Positions 1-9,027 of a stretch of 46,463 nt of DNA are shown piece by piece (the first letter of the stretch is position 1; each line of letters opens with the position of its first letter). The position numbers were made by a program, and so were the translations under genes. This DNA comes from Opitutaceae bacterium (lineage in GTDB: Bacteria; Verrucomicrobiota; Verrucomicrobiia; Opitutales; Opitutaceae): NCBI GenBank assembly GCA_018402455.1, contig JAGYIG010000026.1:1-46463 (forward strand), in the 5' to 3' direction. The notes under the pieces were generated by a model that saw only the letters and a list, made by a program, of their open reading frames with translations, did no database searches and was not told where the DNA came from.

Positions 1-6
1 AACCTG

Positions 7-855
7 ATGCAGGCCCGGACTAAGCGGGAGCGCCGCCGGGTGGTCATGGTCACAGTGACCTTGGTCGGAAGTTTTTGGGCGTTCATCGGTCTGATGTTTG
101 GCATGGTCGGATTGGCCTCGGCCCGGCCGGAGTCCTTGCGCGTCCTCATGGTGGGCAACCAGGCCTTGATCCTCGGATTTACCGCGGCGTGGTGCTGGCT
201 GTTTTTTTACCACATCCGGAAACAGGCGGAACTCCGGGCCGAGGAACGTGAACGCCACCCCGAACAGTTTACCGATCCCCGGTTTCGCCCGGGCTCCAAG
301 ATAGCCGAATACAAGAGCCGCGCCACCTTCCTTGGCGTGCCCCTCGTGCACGTGCGATATGGCATGCAAGAGCTAGGGCAGAAGCCGGTCTTCGGTTGGA
401 TCGCCATGGGCGATCGCGCGGTGGGCTTGTTGTTCGCGTGGGGCGGAGTCGCGGTGGGGTTCTGCGCCGTTGGCGCGGTTTCCATCGGAGTGTTTTCGTT
501 TGGCGGCATCGCCTTCGGATTCCTAGCGGCGGGCGCGGTCTGTTTCGGTTGGTGGGCCATGGGGGGTATCTCCGTGGGGGTGCATGCATTGGGCTCCCTT
601 TCCGCGACGGCTTGGGAGACGGCGCAGGGTGGATTCTTTGTGCTCTCGAACTACGTGGCGACCGGTAAGTTCGCGGTCGCGCCGCATGCCAATGACGCCA
701 TCGCGTGGCTGACGCTCCACAACCCAGACGCCGACCGGCACTGGCTTATCTATTGTATCGTGGTGGTGATTCTCACCCTGCTCCCCATCACCCTCTACTC
801 GAAGGCCGTCCGCCAGCGCTTTCGCAATGACCCCCAATCCTCCAAAAAATCATGA
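7..855 (+). CDS. Membrane protein with glycine-rich decapeptide repeats
   Basis: Function unknown. The 282-residue frame has hydrophobic segments at about residues 14-36 and 46-68, a polar stretch with the motif YKSRATFLGVPLVHVRYG (about 103-119), a glycine/alanine-rich hydrophobic region (130-200) and a C-terminal membrane segment (about 246-264). From residue 130 the sequence repeats every 10 residues with Gly at 130, 140, 151, 161, 171, 181 and 191 (pattern G-x-x-A-x-G-G-x-A-x). From memory, similar 'YxSrxtlfGlPLvHv' plus glycine-repeat proteins occur near sigma or anti-sigma factors in Verrucomicrobia and Acidobacteria, but their role is not established. The frame is open to the left edge, so the ATG at 7 may not be the true start. 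It ends TGA directly against the GTG of the next gene, suggesting translational coupling. Confidence 0.7.
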   Translation: MQARTKRERRRVVMVTVTLVGSFWAFIGLMFGMVGLASARPESLRVLMVGNQALILGFTAAWCWLFFYHIRKQAELRAEERERHPEQFTDPRFRPGSKIAEYKSRATFLGVPLVHVRYGMQELGQKPVFGWIAMGDRAVGLLFAWGGVAVGFCAVGAVSIGVFSFGGIAFGFLAAGAVCFGWWAMGGISVGVHALGSLSATAWETAQGGFFVLSNYVATGKFAVAPHANDAIAWLTLHNPDADRHWLIYCIVVVILTLLPITLYSKAVRQRFRNDPQSSKKS

Positions 856-1035
856 GTGAAACCAAAAAAAGCCGACCCGAGAGCCTTCGTGTTTCTCGGC
901 TGCACCATCCTTGGCGTTGGCTTGGGCCTTTGCTTCTTTCCCGAGCGACTGTTTGTCTTCATCGGCCTCGCCGTCGCCGGTCCGGGAGTGGGCCTACTGC
1001 TCGCGGCCTATTTGCCGCCGCGGTCACGCGACTAA
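856..1035 (+). CDS. Small two-helix membrane protein, GTG start
   Basis: A 59-residue frame starting with GTG immediately after the stop of the preceding gene (TGA|GTG). It begins MKPKKADPRAFVFLGC and continues as a hydrophobic hairpin (about residues 10-27 and 31-50) ending in PPRSRD. The ATG at 852 opens a different frame that reads through this DNA as an arginine/histidine-rich peptide and is probably spurious; a run of seven A at 864-870 could in principle allow slippage between the two. The hydrophobic composition, the adjacency and the clean stop support a real small protein. Function unknown. Confidence 0.6.
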   Translation: MKPKKADPRAFVFLGCTILGVGLGLCFFPERLFVFIGLAVAGPGVGLLLAAYLPPRSRD

Positions 1036-1066
1036 ATTTAAGGCAGTCCGCTCTTTGCTTGAGCAC

Positions 1067-1672
1067 CTACGCTCTGGCGAACCTCACTAAGGAAACAATA
1101 TCTCCGGCATCTGCGGAACGGAGTGCTGCGAGGTATTGAATTCTGGTTTCACCGGTAGCCGTTAGATCCGCGCCTCCGCCCCAAGTGAAGGTTGGACGAC
1201 CCAACGCCACCGCGAGCCGATCCGCGAGCAGCCGGGCGTGACGTCCGTTTCCGTTACGCCATGGATGAATGACCACCAGCCCGTGATGCAGGCGGATGCA
1301 GATTTCATCGATCGGGTAGGTTTCAAATTCAATCCAAGCCAAGGTGTCGCCGAGAAGACCAGCCAGGCGTGGGGTGATTTCCGAAGTGGGCACGCCAAGG
1401 TTGAGTTCGATGTCCCGGAACTTTCCCGCCCAACGCCAAACACGCCGAAACATTCGACGATGCAGCTCGCGAACGAAAAGGTGATCCAATAGCTCGGCAG
1501 CACTGAGTTTTTTCCGCGGTCCAAAGAGCCACCGGCGGGCCTCCAGGATGTTCTCGCGTTCCAAAAGGTTTAATTGGGCCAAGCTGATCACACTGGGAAT
1601 CAGCCAGCGCTCCTCATCCGCCGAAACCGGGGTCGTTCCGGCGTGGTCGTTTCCTGAGGGCAGGGGAGGCAT
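1067..1672 (-). CDS. Fic-domain protein, mobile mystery protein B
   Basis: The 201-residue protein carries a Fic core with the motif HPWRNGNGRHAR (residues 136-147), matching the family called mobile mystery protein B (TIGR02613 as I recall it). Fic proteins typically transfer AMP or another nucleotide moiety to a target hydroxyl. Here the canonical acidic residue of HxFx[D/E]GNGR is Asn140, which I believe is usual in this subgroup, so classical Mg-dependent AMPylation is uncertain. The gene lies one base downstream of the HTH partner (TGA-A-ATG), a layout typical of toxin-antitoxin-like pairs and expected to be co-transcribed. Length is normal for the family and no damage is seen. It converges with the small membrane protein gene to its left. 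Confidence 0.88.
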   Translation of the reverse strand: MPPLPSGNDHAGTTPVSADEERWLIPSVISLAQLNLLERENILEARRWLFGPRKKLSAAELLDHLFVRELHRRMFRRVWRWAGKFRDIELNLGVPTSEITPRLAGLLGDTLAWIEFETYPIDEICIRLHHGLVVIHPWRNGNGRHARLLADRLAVALGRPTFTWGGGADLTATGETRIQYLAALRSADAGDIVSLVRFARA

Positions 1673-1673
1673 T

Positions 1674-2084
1674 TCAGTTCACGCGTGCCGCTGGACTGAT
1701 GTTGAGATCATCGCTGCCTTGATCCTCCAGCCTCATCGAGTGTTCGGTGGCTTGCAGATGGGCCAGTTCGGGATCATGCTTTGCCGACAATTCCGCAAAG
1801 GTTTGTCCACCACCAGGCACGAGGGCGACGACCAGTTCACAATCCATTGCTGCAGCCGCCTTGCGCAGGCTTGCCAGAGTGATGGTGTCGGCTTTCTCCC
1901 GTTTTTCGTAGTTCTGGATCGTAGGAACACTGACACGGAGCCTTTTCGCCAGATGGGAACGAGGAAGTCCAAGTGCTTCCCGCACTGCCTTCAACCAGCC
2001 GTGCACCGGCCTGTCCAGCGGTCGAGTATTCCCTATCGCAGATTGAAGTGAATTGATGCCTATAAATTTACATTTGTTGTTCAA
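1674..2084 (-). CDS. HTH protein, mobile mystery protein A
   Basis: The 136-residue protein has an XRE-type helix-turn-helix at about residues 29-60 (AVREALGLPRSHLAKRLRVS) followed by a family-typical segment with CELVVALVP. Together with the downstream Fic gene this is the mobile mystery A/B pair (TIGR02612/TIGR02613), reported in mobile contexts such as plasmids. A is the presumed DNA-binding regulator or antidote of B. The start chosen is TTG at 2084 because no in-frame ATG precedes the conserved domain; the start is the least certain point. AT-rich direct repeats lie around and upstream of it, consistent with autoregulation. Confidence 0.82.
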   Translation of the reverse strand: MNNKCKFIGINSLQSAIGNTRPLDRPVHGWLKAVREALGLPRSHLAKRLRVSVPTIQNYEKREKADTITLASLRKAAAAMDCELVVALVPGGGQTFAELSAKHDPELAHLQATEHSMRLEDQGSDDLNISPAARVN

Positions 2085-2139
2085 AGTATGTCTAAAGGCA
2101 TATAAAAAGTAAATCTAGTGCAACTTAAAAGCATATAAT
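2058..2139. promoter_or_regulatory. AT-rich iterated repeats upstream of mobile mystery A
   Basis: Three direct copies of a GC[C/A]TATAA[A/T] word lie at 2058-2066 (GCCTATAAA), 2098-2106 (GCATATAAA) and 2131-2139 (GCATATAAT), in a stretch far more AT-rich than its surroundings. The first falls just inside the reading frame of the HTH gene; the other two lie upstream in its promoter zone. Iterated words next to a gene for an HTH protein suggest an operator for that protein. The binding role is inferred. Confidence 0.45.
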
Positions 2140-2194
2140 CTGGATCAGTCGACGGAGTGTCCTCGCAGAGCGGTGATTGGATTCGAGGACTTAG

Positions 2195-2602
2195 TTAGTC
2201 TTCGACCGATGCGCTCCAGAGGCCCATGCGGTCTTGCAGGTTAGCGGGCACCTTGGCGGGGGCCGATTGGGCCGTTGCGGCAAAGGGCTGAGGCTTCTTG
2301 CGCCGGGTTTTCGAGAGCCTGGGGGAAGTGGGCGCGGCGAAGTGAGCCTCGTTGGGGGTGAACCTGACTGTGACCTCGCAGCCTAATACTTCGGCGTATT
2401 TTCGGAGGGTCTTGAGGGTGATTCTTCCGGCCGCTTCCGATCGCTCATAGTCTTGAACGGCGGCAATGGTGACTCCGAGCTGCTCCGCGATGTGCCGGCG
2501 GGACAGCCCTTTTTGCTCGCGAATTTCACGAAGCCGGCTTCGGGAGACTGTCGAGGCAGGGCTATCAGAAGTAATAGTTATAACCTTTATTACGGAATTC
2601 AT
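2195..2602 (-). CDS. Solitary XRE-family regulator, mobile mystery A paralogue
   Basis: The 135-residue protein has a helix-turn-helix at about residues 24-56 (EIREQKGLSRRHIAEQLGVT). By eye its 62-residue core matches the neighbouring mobile mystery A protein at about 26 positions without gaps, including the CEV/CEL segment after the HTH. The C-terminal third is basic and low in complexity (KTRRKKPQ, then Ala/Pro-rich). No Fic partner follows it: downstream on the minus strand comes the promoter region of the A/B pair. It starts at ATG 2602 behind an AT-rich promoter with iterated repeats. It could be an orphaned antitoxin or a regulator of the neighbouring pair. Confidence 0.75.
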   Translation of the reverse strand: MNSVIKVITITSDSPASTVSRSRLREIREQKGLSRRHIAEQLGVTIAAVQDYERSEAAGRITLKTLRKYAEVLGCEVTVRFTPNEAHFAAPTSPRLSKTRRKKPQPFAATAQSAPAKVPANLQDRMGLWSASVED

Positions 2603-2652
2603 TAAGATAGTTAAAGCTATTATAGAGAAATATAAAAGCTAAAACTATTATC
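2570..2652. promoter_or_regulatory. Promoter and iterated ACTATTA operator-like repeats
   Basis: Copies of a [A/G]CTATTA word occur at 2611-2624 (TTAAAGCTATTATA) and 2639-2652 (CTAAAACTATTATC), and on the minus strand at 2570-2579. An inverted repeat ATAGTTAAAGCTAT occupies 2607-2620. A perfect minus-strand -10 hexamer TATAAT (plus 2619-2624) overlaps the first copy, 17 bases ahead of the ATG at 2602, so a bound repressor would block transcription of the solitary HTH gene. The words differ from those in front of mobile mystery A, which suggests separate specificities. Binding is inferred. Confidence 0.5.
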
Positions 2653-2976
2653 TTGGGTGGGTGAATCGGCGATGGCCGCTGCTGGCCACGTTGGCCATGC
2701 CGTCAGCCTGAAACGGCGGTCTCGGCGAGACGCGCCCTACCTTGGCGGTGGAGTGGCAGGTAGGGCGTGCTGGCCCAGCGCGCCGAACGCGGTGGAGTGG
2801 TTTGGCGTCCTGCTGTTGGCCACGTTGGCCATGCCGCCAGCCTGAAACGGCGGTCTCGGCGAGACGCGCCCTACCTTGACCATTGCGGGTGACTGACTCC
2901 GGGGGGTGCTTATCGTAGACTTTTTCGGCTGCAGTTTCGGATTTCTGACGGACGAATCGCATCCTAGGTTCCGCAG
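2603..2976. other. Intergenic stretch between HTH gene and symporter
   Basis: No gene seen in these 374 bases. The left end is the AT-rich promoter of the HTH gene, and the middle is the duplicated interspersed repeat described separately. The last 95 bases before the symporter ATG contain no clear -35/-10 pair or strong ribosome-binding site that I can defend. Confidence 0.6.
2678..2878. repeat. Pair of 67-bp direct repeats with internal hairpin
   Basis: Copies at 2678-2744 and 2812-2878 differ at only two positions by eye; both end GACGCGCCCTACCTTG. Between them, CGCCCTACCT (2733-2742) and AGGTAGGGCG (2758-2767) form a perfect 10-bp stem with a 15-base loop. The structure is REP-like and noncoding. 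I suspect that such CGCCCTACC/GGTAGGGCG elements are scattered through the genome. Confidence 0.8.
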
Positions 2977-4380
2977 ATGCCCCCTACCTCCGCTGCCCCG
3001 GCGAAGCCTGACCGTCTCTCTTTTAAGGAAAACCTTGGCTTTGGCCTGGGTGACATGGCGTCGAATTTCTTTTTTCAGACGTTCGGTATCTTTCTGCTCT
3101 ACTACTACACCGATGTCTTCGGGATCGAACCGGCTGCCGCGGGCACGATGTTTTTCCTCACGCGTTTGATCGACGCGTTCACCGATCCGGCGATGGGCGC
3201 GATGGCGGATCGCACCCAGACGCGCTGGGGCAAATACCGGCCCTACCTCCTGTGGATGGCCATACCCTATGGGATCTGCGGTTACCTGATTTTCGCCAAC
3301 CCGGATTTGGAGGGGGCGTCGAAATTGGTCTACGCCTACGTGACTTACTCGGCTATGATGCTGATCTACACCGCCATCAACGTGCCGTATTGCGCGCTTA
3401 TGGGGGTGCTGAGTCCGTCGTCCAAGGCCCGCACGGTGGCGTCGTATTTCCGATTTACCTGCGCGTTTGGGGGCGGTTTTCTGATTTCGCTGTTCGTGCG
3501 GCCCTTGGTGGAGGGACTGGGGGCGGGGGATGAGGTGCGGGGATTTCAGTTCACGATGGCCCTCTTCGCCTTGGCCTCGGTGGTGCTGTTCCTGGTGACC
3601 TTCCTCACGACCAAGGAGCGGGTGCAGCCTCCGGTGGGGCAGCAGCACAACCTGAAAGAGGAACTGGGCGAACTCTTCCGTAATAAACCCTGGGTGATCC
3701 TGTTTTACGGTGCGGTCGCCTCTACCACGTTTCTGGTCCTGCGGGACTCGGTTACGATCCACTATTTCAAATATGTGGTCGGGGTGAGCGACGAAAAGTA
3801 TTGGTGGATTTTTGATCAGGCGTCCCTGTTCCTCGGCGCGGCCAAACTCTCCAACGTCGCCGGGATACTTTGCATCGGTCTGTTTGTGGGTAATTTCGAC
3901 AAAAAGCCTCTCGCCGTCGGGTTGTGTTTAATCACCGCGTTGAGTGTCTTTGCGTTTTATTTCATCCCCGCGGATCAGTTCGGTCTGATGGTGGCGGTGA
4001 ATACGATCGGCACGTTTGTTTACGGGCCCACCGCCGCGATCATTTGGTCGATGTATGGCGATGTCGCGGCCTATGGTGAATACAAGTTTGGCCGCCGTTC
4101 GACCGGGCTTGTTCATTCGGCCCAGCTCTTTTCGATGAAGACGGGCAGTATGATCGCCGGAGTGCTGGGCGGAGGCTTGCTGGCCTATTTTGGATTCGTC
4201 GCGAACGAGGTGCAGACGGAACGTTCGCTGCTCGGGATCACCCTCATGTTCTCGGTGATTCCGGCGGTCTTCGCCTTGATCAAAGCGTGGGCGATCTGGG
4301 TCTATCCCCTCGATGCCAAAATGATGCAAGAAATCGAGGAGGGGCTGCGGGAGCGGCAGGCGGCGGCGGGATCTCCCTAG
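2977..4380 (+). CDS. MFS symporter of the GPH (MelB-like) family
   Basis: This 467-residue inner-membrane protein has about 12 hydrophobic segments and the hallmarks of the glycoside-pentoside-hexuronide:cation symporters: an N-terminal GFGLGDMASNFFFQ, the loop DPAMGAMADRTQTRWGKYRPY (about 70-90) after helix 2, and a second-half MYGDVAAYGEYKFGRR (about 359-374). Such proteins take up sugars or sugar acids with Na+ or H+. The substrate cannot be told; no sugar-catabolic gene is adjacent. Start is ATG 2977, giving a full-length family member. It stands alone, convergent with the methionine synthase genes and separated from them by a repeat pair. Confidence 0.88.
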   Translation: MPPTSAAPAKPDRLSFKENLGFGLGDMASNFFFQTFGIFLLYYYTDVFGIEPAAAGTMFFLTRLIDAFTDPAMGAMADRTQTRWGKYRPYLLWMAIPYGICGYLIFANPDLEGASKLVYAYVTYSAMMLIYTAINVPYCALMGVLSPSSKARTVASYFRFTCAFGGGFLISLFVRPLVEGLGAGDEVRGFQFTMALFALASVVLFLVTFLTTKERVQPPVGQQHNLKEELGELFRNKPWVILFYGAVASTTFLVLRDSVTIHYFKYVVGVSDEKYWWIFDQASLFLGAAKLSNVAGILCIGLFVGNFDKKPLAVGLCLITALSVFAFYFIPADQFGLMVAVNTIGTFVYGPTAAIIWSMYGDVAAYGEYKFGRRSTGLVHSAQLFSMKTGSMIAGVLGGGLLAYFGFVANEVQTERSLLGITLMFSVIPAVFALIKAWAIWVYPLDAKMMQEIEEGLRERQAAAGSP

Positions 4381-4393
4381 CCGCTTTCGAACG

Positions 4394-4588
4394 GAGACCG
4401 GCGGGGAGGGACCGGCTCTGTCCGGTCCGCTGCCGGCTGATGGGATCTGCCCTGCGGACGACACGGAGGTCGTCCCTCCCGGGCGCGGCAGGGTGAGACT
4501 GGCGGGGAGGGACCAGCCCAGTCCGGTCCGCCGCCGGCTGATGGGATTGCCCTGCGGACGACACGGAGGTCGTCCCTCCCGGGCGCGG
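4394..4588. repeat. Tandem 94/95-bp repeats between convergent genes
   Basis: Two near-identical units, 4394-4488 and 4495-4588, differ by a few substitutions and a one-base indel (GATCTGCC versus GATTGCC). Each starts GGCGGGGAGGGACC after a GAGAC and ends GTCCCTCCCGGGCGCGG, so the ends of a unit can pair (GGGAGGGAC with GTCCCTCCC). They lie between the ends of the convergent symporter and methionine synthase genes and might act as a bidirectional terminator or mRNA-end stabiliser. Confidence 0.75.
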
Positions 4589-4622
4589 TGCGCCCGCCCT
4601 GCTAGCACTACGGGCGGCTGAA

Positions 4623-7334
<2,712 letters not shown>

Positions 7335-7416
7335 TTCACTAGGTAGGAATGAGGAAGTCAGAATGCAGAACCGGGCCGGCGCGCGTCATTCTGCGTTCGT
7401 CGATCTAAATTCATCA

Positions 7417-8490
7417 TTAGGCCACGATGAGGGGTTCGAGACCGGAGAGTTGGAGATGAGGAGAACGCTCCGGTATGGAGCGGACGGTTCGGCCTTTCAC
7501 CGCGGCGGCGATGGCGGCGATGTGTTCGGGGGTGGAGCCACAACACCCCCCCACGAGGTTGACGAATCCCGCGGCTGCGAAATCGCTGAGATCGTGAGCC
7601 ATGTGCTCGGGCGTTTCGTCGTAGCCGCCAAACGCATTGGGCAGGCCCGCGTTCGGGTAGCACGACACGTAACACTCGGCGATGGCGGAAAGTTCCTCCA
7701 AATAGGGGCGCATCTCCTGGGCTCCCAAGGCACAGTTGATCCCGACGCTGAAGGGTTTGGCGTGGCGAATGGAGTTGTAGAAGGCGTTGATGGTCTGCCC
7801 GGAGAGGGTGCGACCGGAGGCGTCGGTGATGGTGACGCTGATCATGACCGGCAGCGGTTTGTCCATTTCCGCCAAAACGGTGTCGATGGCGAACAACGCG
7901 GCCTTCGCGTTGAGGGTGTCGAAAATGGTTTCCACCAGCAGCGCGTCCACGCCGGCCGCGACCAACGCCCGCACCTGCTCGGCGTAGGCGGCAACCACCT
8001 GCGCCCAGGTCACGGCGCGGAAATCCGGACGGTTCACGTCGGGCGACATGGAAAGGGTGCGGTTCAACGGGCCGATCGCTCCCGCGACGAAGCAACGCCG
8101 TCCCGGGGTGACCTTTTCGGCGGTTTCGGCCGCCCGGCGGGCACAGGCGACGGCCGCGGTGTTGAGATCCGTCACGATGGATTCTAGCGCGTAGTCGGCC
8201 TGACCGATCGACGTGCTGCTAAAGGTGTTCGTTTCCACGATGTCCGCCCCGGCGGCAAAGTAGCGCCCGTGAACCTCTTCAATGATGTCGGGCCGCGTCA
8301 GCGACAGGAGGTCGTTGTTTCCCTTCAGATCCGAAGGGTGGTCAGCGAAGCGGTCTCCGCGGAAATCGGCCTCCTCCAGCCCGTAGCCCTGTAGCACCGA
8401 GCCCATCGCGCCATCCAGCACGCCAATCCTTTGGCTCAAAAGGGTTTGTAGATCAGAGCAGGAGCTGGCAGAAGTCGTGGTGGAAGGCAT
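7417..8490 (-). CDS. metH: Methionine synthase, homocysteine-binding part
   Basis: This 357-residue protein is the zinc-dependent homocysteine methyltransferase module of MetH. It shows VLDGAMGS near the N-terminus, ETNTFSSTS (about 86-94) and three predicted zinc-ligand cysteines: Cys253 (GINCALG) and Cys316/Cys317 (GGCCGS). It contains nothing beyond this module, so the enzyme is split exactly at the homocysteine/pterin boundary. I chose ATG 8490; an in-frame TTG at 8529 would add 13 residues not expected in the family. A methyltransferase acting on another methyl donor is possible for such a stand-alone domain, but the companion gene immediately downstream argues for split MetH. The upstream region carries an AT-rich palindrome and two GC hairpins. 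Confidence 0.92.
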   Translation of the reverse strand: MPSTTTSASSCSDLQTLLSQRIGVLDGAMGSVLQGYGLEEADFRGDRFADHPSDLKGNNDLLSLTRPDIIEEVHGRYFAAGADIVETNTFSSTSIGQADYALESIVTDLNTAAVACARRAAETAEKVTPGRRCFVAGAIGPLNRTLSMSPDVNRPDFRAVTWAQVVAAYAEQVRALVAAGVDALLVETIFDTLNAKAALFAIDTVLAEMDKPLPVMISVTITDASGRTLSGQTINAFYNSIRHAKPFSVGINCALGAQEMRPYLEELSAIAECYVSCYPNAGLPNAFGGYDETPEHMAHDLSDFAAAGFVNLVGGCCGSTPEHIAAIAAAVKGRTVRSIPERSPHLQLSGLEPLIVA

Positions 8491-8533
8491 GGCGAGCTGA
8501 ATATTCAAGGGGAGCAGGGCTCGATGCAAGATT

Positions 8534-8563
8534 CATATCATAATATTAAAATATGATGATATG
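8534..8563. promoter_or_regulatory. AT-rich palindrome in the metH promoter region
   Basis: CATATCAT (8534-8541) and ATGATATG (8556-8563) form an 8-bp inverted repeat around a second inner dyad (CATA 8539-8542 / TATG 8552-8555). It sits 44-73 bases ahead of the metH ATG in otherwise GC-rich DNA. An operator for a regulator of methionine metabolism is plausible (ArsR-type methionine-cycle repressors such as SahR use AT-rich palindromes), but the identity of the regulator is a guess. Confidence 0.45.
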
Positions 8564-8574
8564 ATCGGAGGGAA

Positions 8575-8628
8575 GAGGTCGGTGAGGACCTCCGGGGCAG
8601 GCCGGTCAATCACTGACCAGTGAGTGAC
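8575..8628 (-). promoter_or_regulatory. Two hairpins in the presumed metH leader
   Basis: GAGGTC (8575-8580) pairs with GACCTC (8587-8592). GTCAATCACT (8605-8614) pairs with AGTGAGTGAC (8619-8628) at nine of ten positions over a four-base loop. If transcription of metH starts upstream of 8628, both fold in its leader. They could be a regulatory structure or a binding site in DNA. I do not recognise a known SAM, SAH or cobalamin riboswitch on this strand. Confidence 0.35.
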
Positions 8629-8699
8629 AATTCCTGCACCAACTCGGCAGTTGCGCTTGGTTGGGCGGCGGACTGAGAGTCGCGGCGTTCCTTGATTTT

Positions 8700-8889
8700 G
8701 TCCCGTTCAGCAAGAAAGGCCGTGAAAACCGGCCACAGTTGCGCTGCGGTTACCCATGAGTCCGAAGCTCCGTTCGATCTTTCGAGATCGGAGGAAGACC
8801 AATCCCGGTTTGCCGGGGTGAAGGTGGAGTGGAGGCAGCTCGCGTCCTGCGACGAGCGACAGTGGGGAGTCCGAACACTTGCCCGGGAT
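8700..8889 (+). promoter_or_regulatory. Cobalamin riboswitch in front of btuB
   Basis: The plus strand aligns with the E. coli btuB leader. The core AAGAAAGGCCGTGAAAACC and then CACAGTTGCGCTGCGGTTA (8711-8752) match the GTG..AA..C and GC.G..GCGC.GCGGT.A positions. The 3' B12-box-like AGTCCGAACACTTGCC (8868-8883) corresponds to E. coli AGCCCGAAGACCUGCC. The closing stem GTCCCG (8700-8705)/CGGGAT (8884-8889) brings the ends together. The variable part between contains three hairpins: 8775-8790, 8804-8817 and 8838-8857. Adenosylcobalamin binding is expected to shut off the downstream uptake genes. The downstream genes (BtuB-F-C-D-CobO) are exactly the class such riboswitches control. Confidence 0.82.
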
Positions 8890-8901
8890 GCTCACGCGTC
8901 G

Positions 8902-8927
8902 ACCGCGATACTTTTGCGCGCGGTTTT
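8902..8927 (+). terminator. Candidate expression-platform hairpin or terminator
   Basis: ACCGCG (8902-8907) pairs with CGCGGT (8919-8924), followed by TTTT (8924-8927), 13 bases after the riboswitch closing stem and about 100 bases before btuB. It could be the terminator, or the L13-type hairpin that kisses the aptamer. The short U-tract makes it a modest intrinsic terminator. Confidence 0.4.
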
Positions 8928-9027
8928 CGTGAAATCTTCATCGCAAAAATGAAGCGTGAGAGCAGCCCCCAGCTGAGTCTTTTCGACGATCTGTCCTGCT
9001 CTTGCTCCCAAGACAGTCAGATTGTTC

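Larger units (their letters stand above)
8491..9027. other. Divergent metH/btuB control region
   Basis: No protein gene is convincing in these 537 bases between the two divergent B12-related units. The region holds, from left to right, the metH palindrome, two hairpins, the cobalamin riboswitch and a terminator-like hairpin. A short frame from the ATG at 8949 runs into btuB in another frame; I regard it as chance. Clear -35/-10 boxes were not found. Confidence 0.6.

Noticed and set aside
852..1139. Reading frame from ATG 852, 95 codons
   Set aside because: Arg/His-rich and not membrane-like; the GTG-start frame at 856 is hydrophobic and coupled to the preceding gene.
8754..8775. A first B12-box-like word, AGTCCGAAGCTCCG
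   Set aside because: Poorer match than 8868-8883 and does not allow the closing stem; kept as part of the variable domain.
8949..9027. Short frame from ATG 8949 as a possible leader peptide of btuB
   Set aside because: It does not stop before btuB but continues in another frame across it; no regulatory codons recognised.
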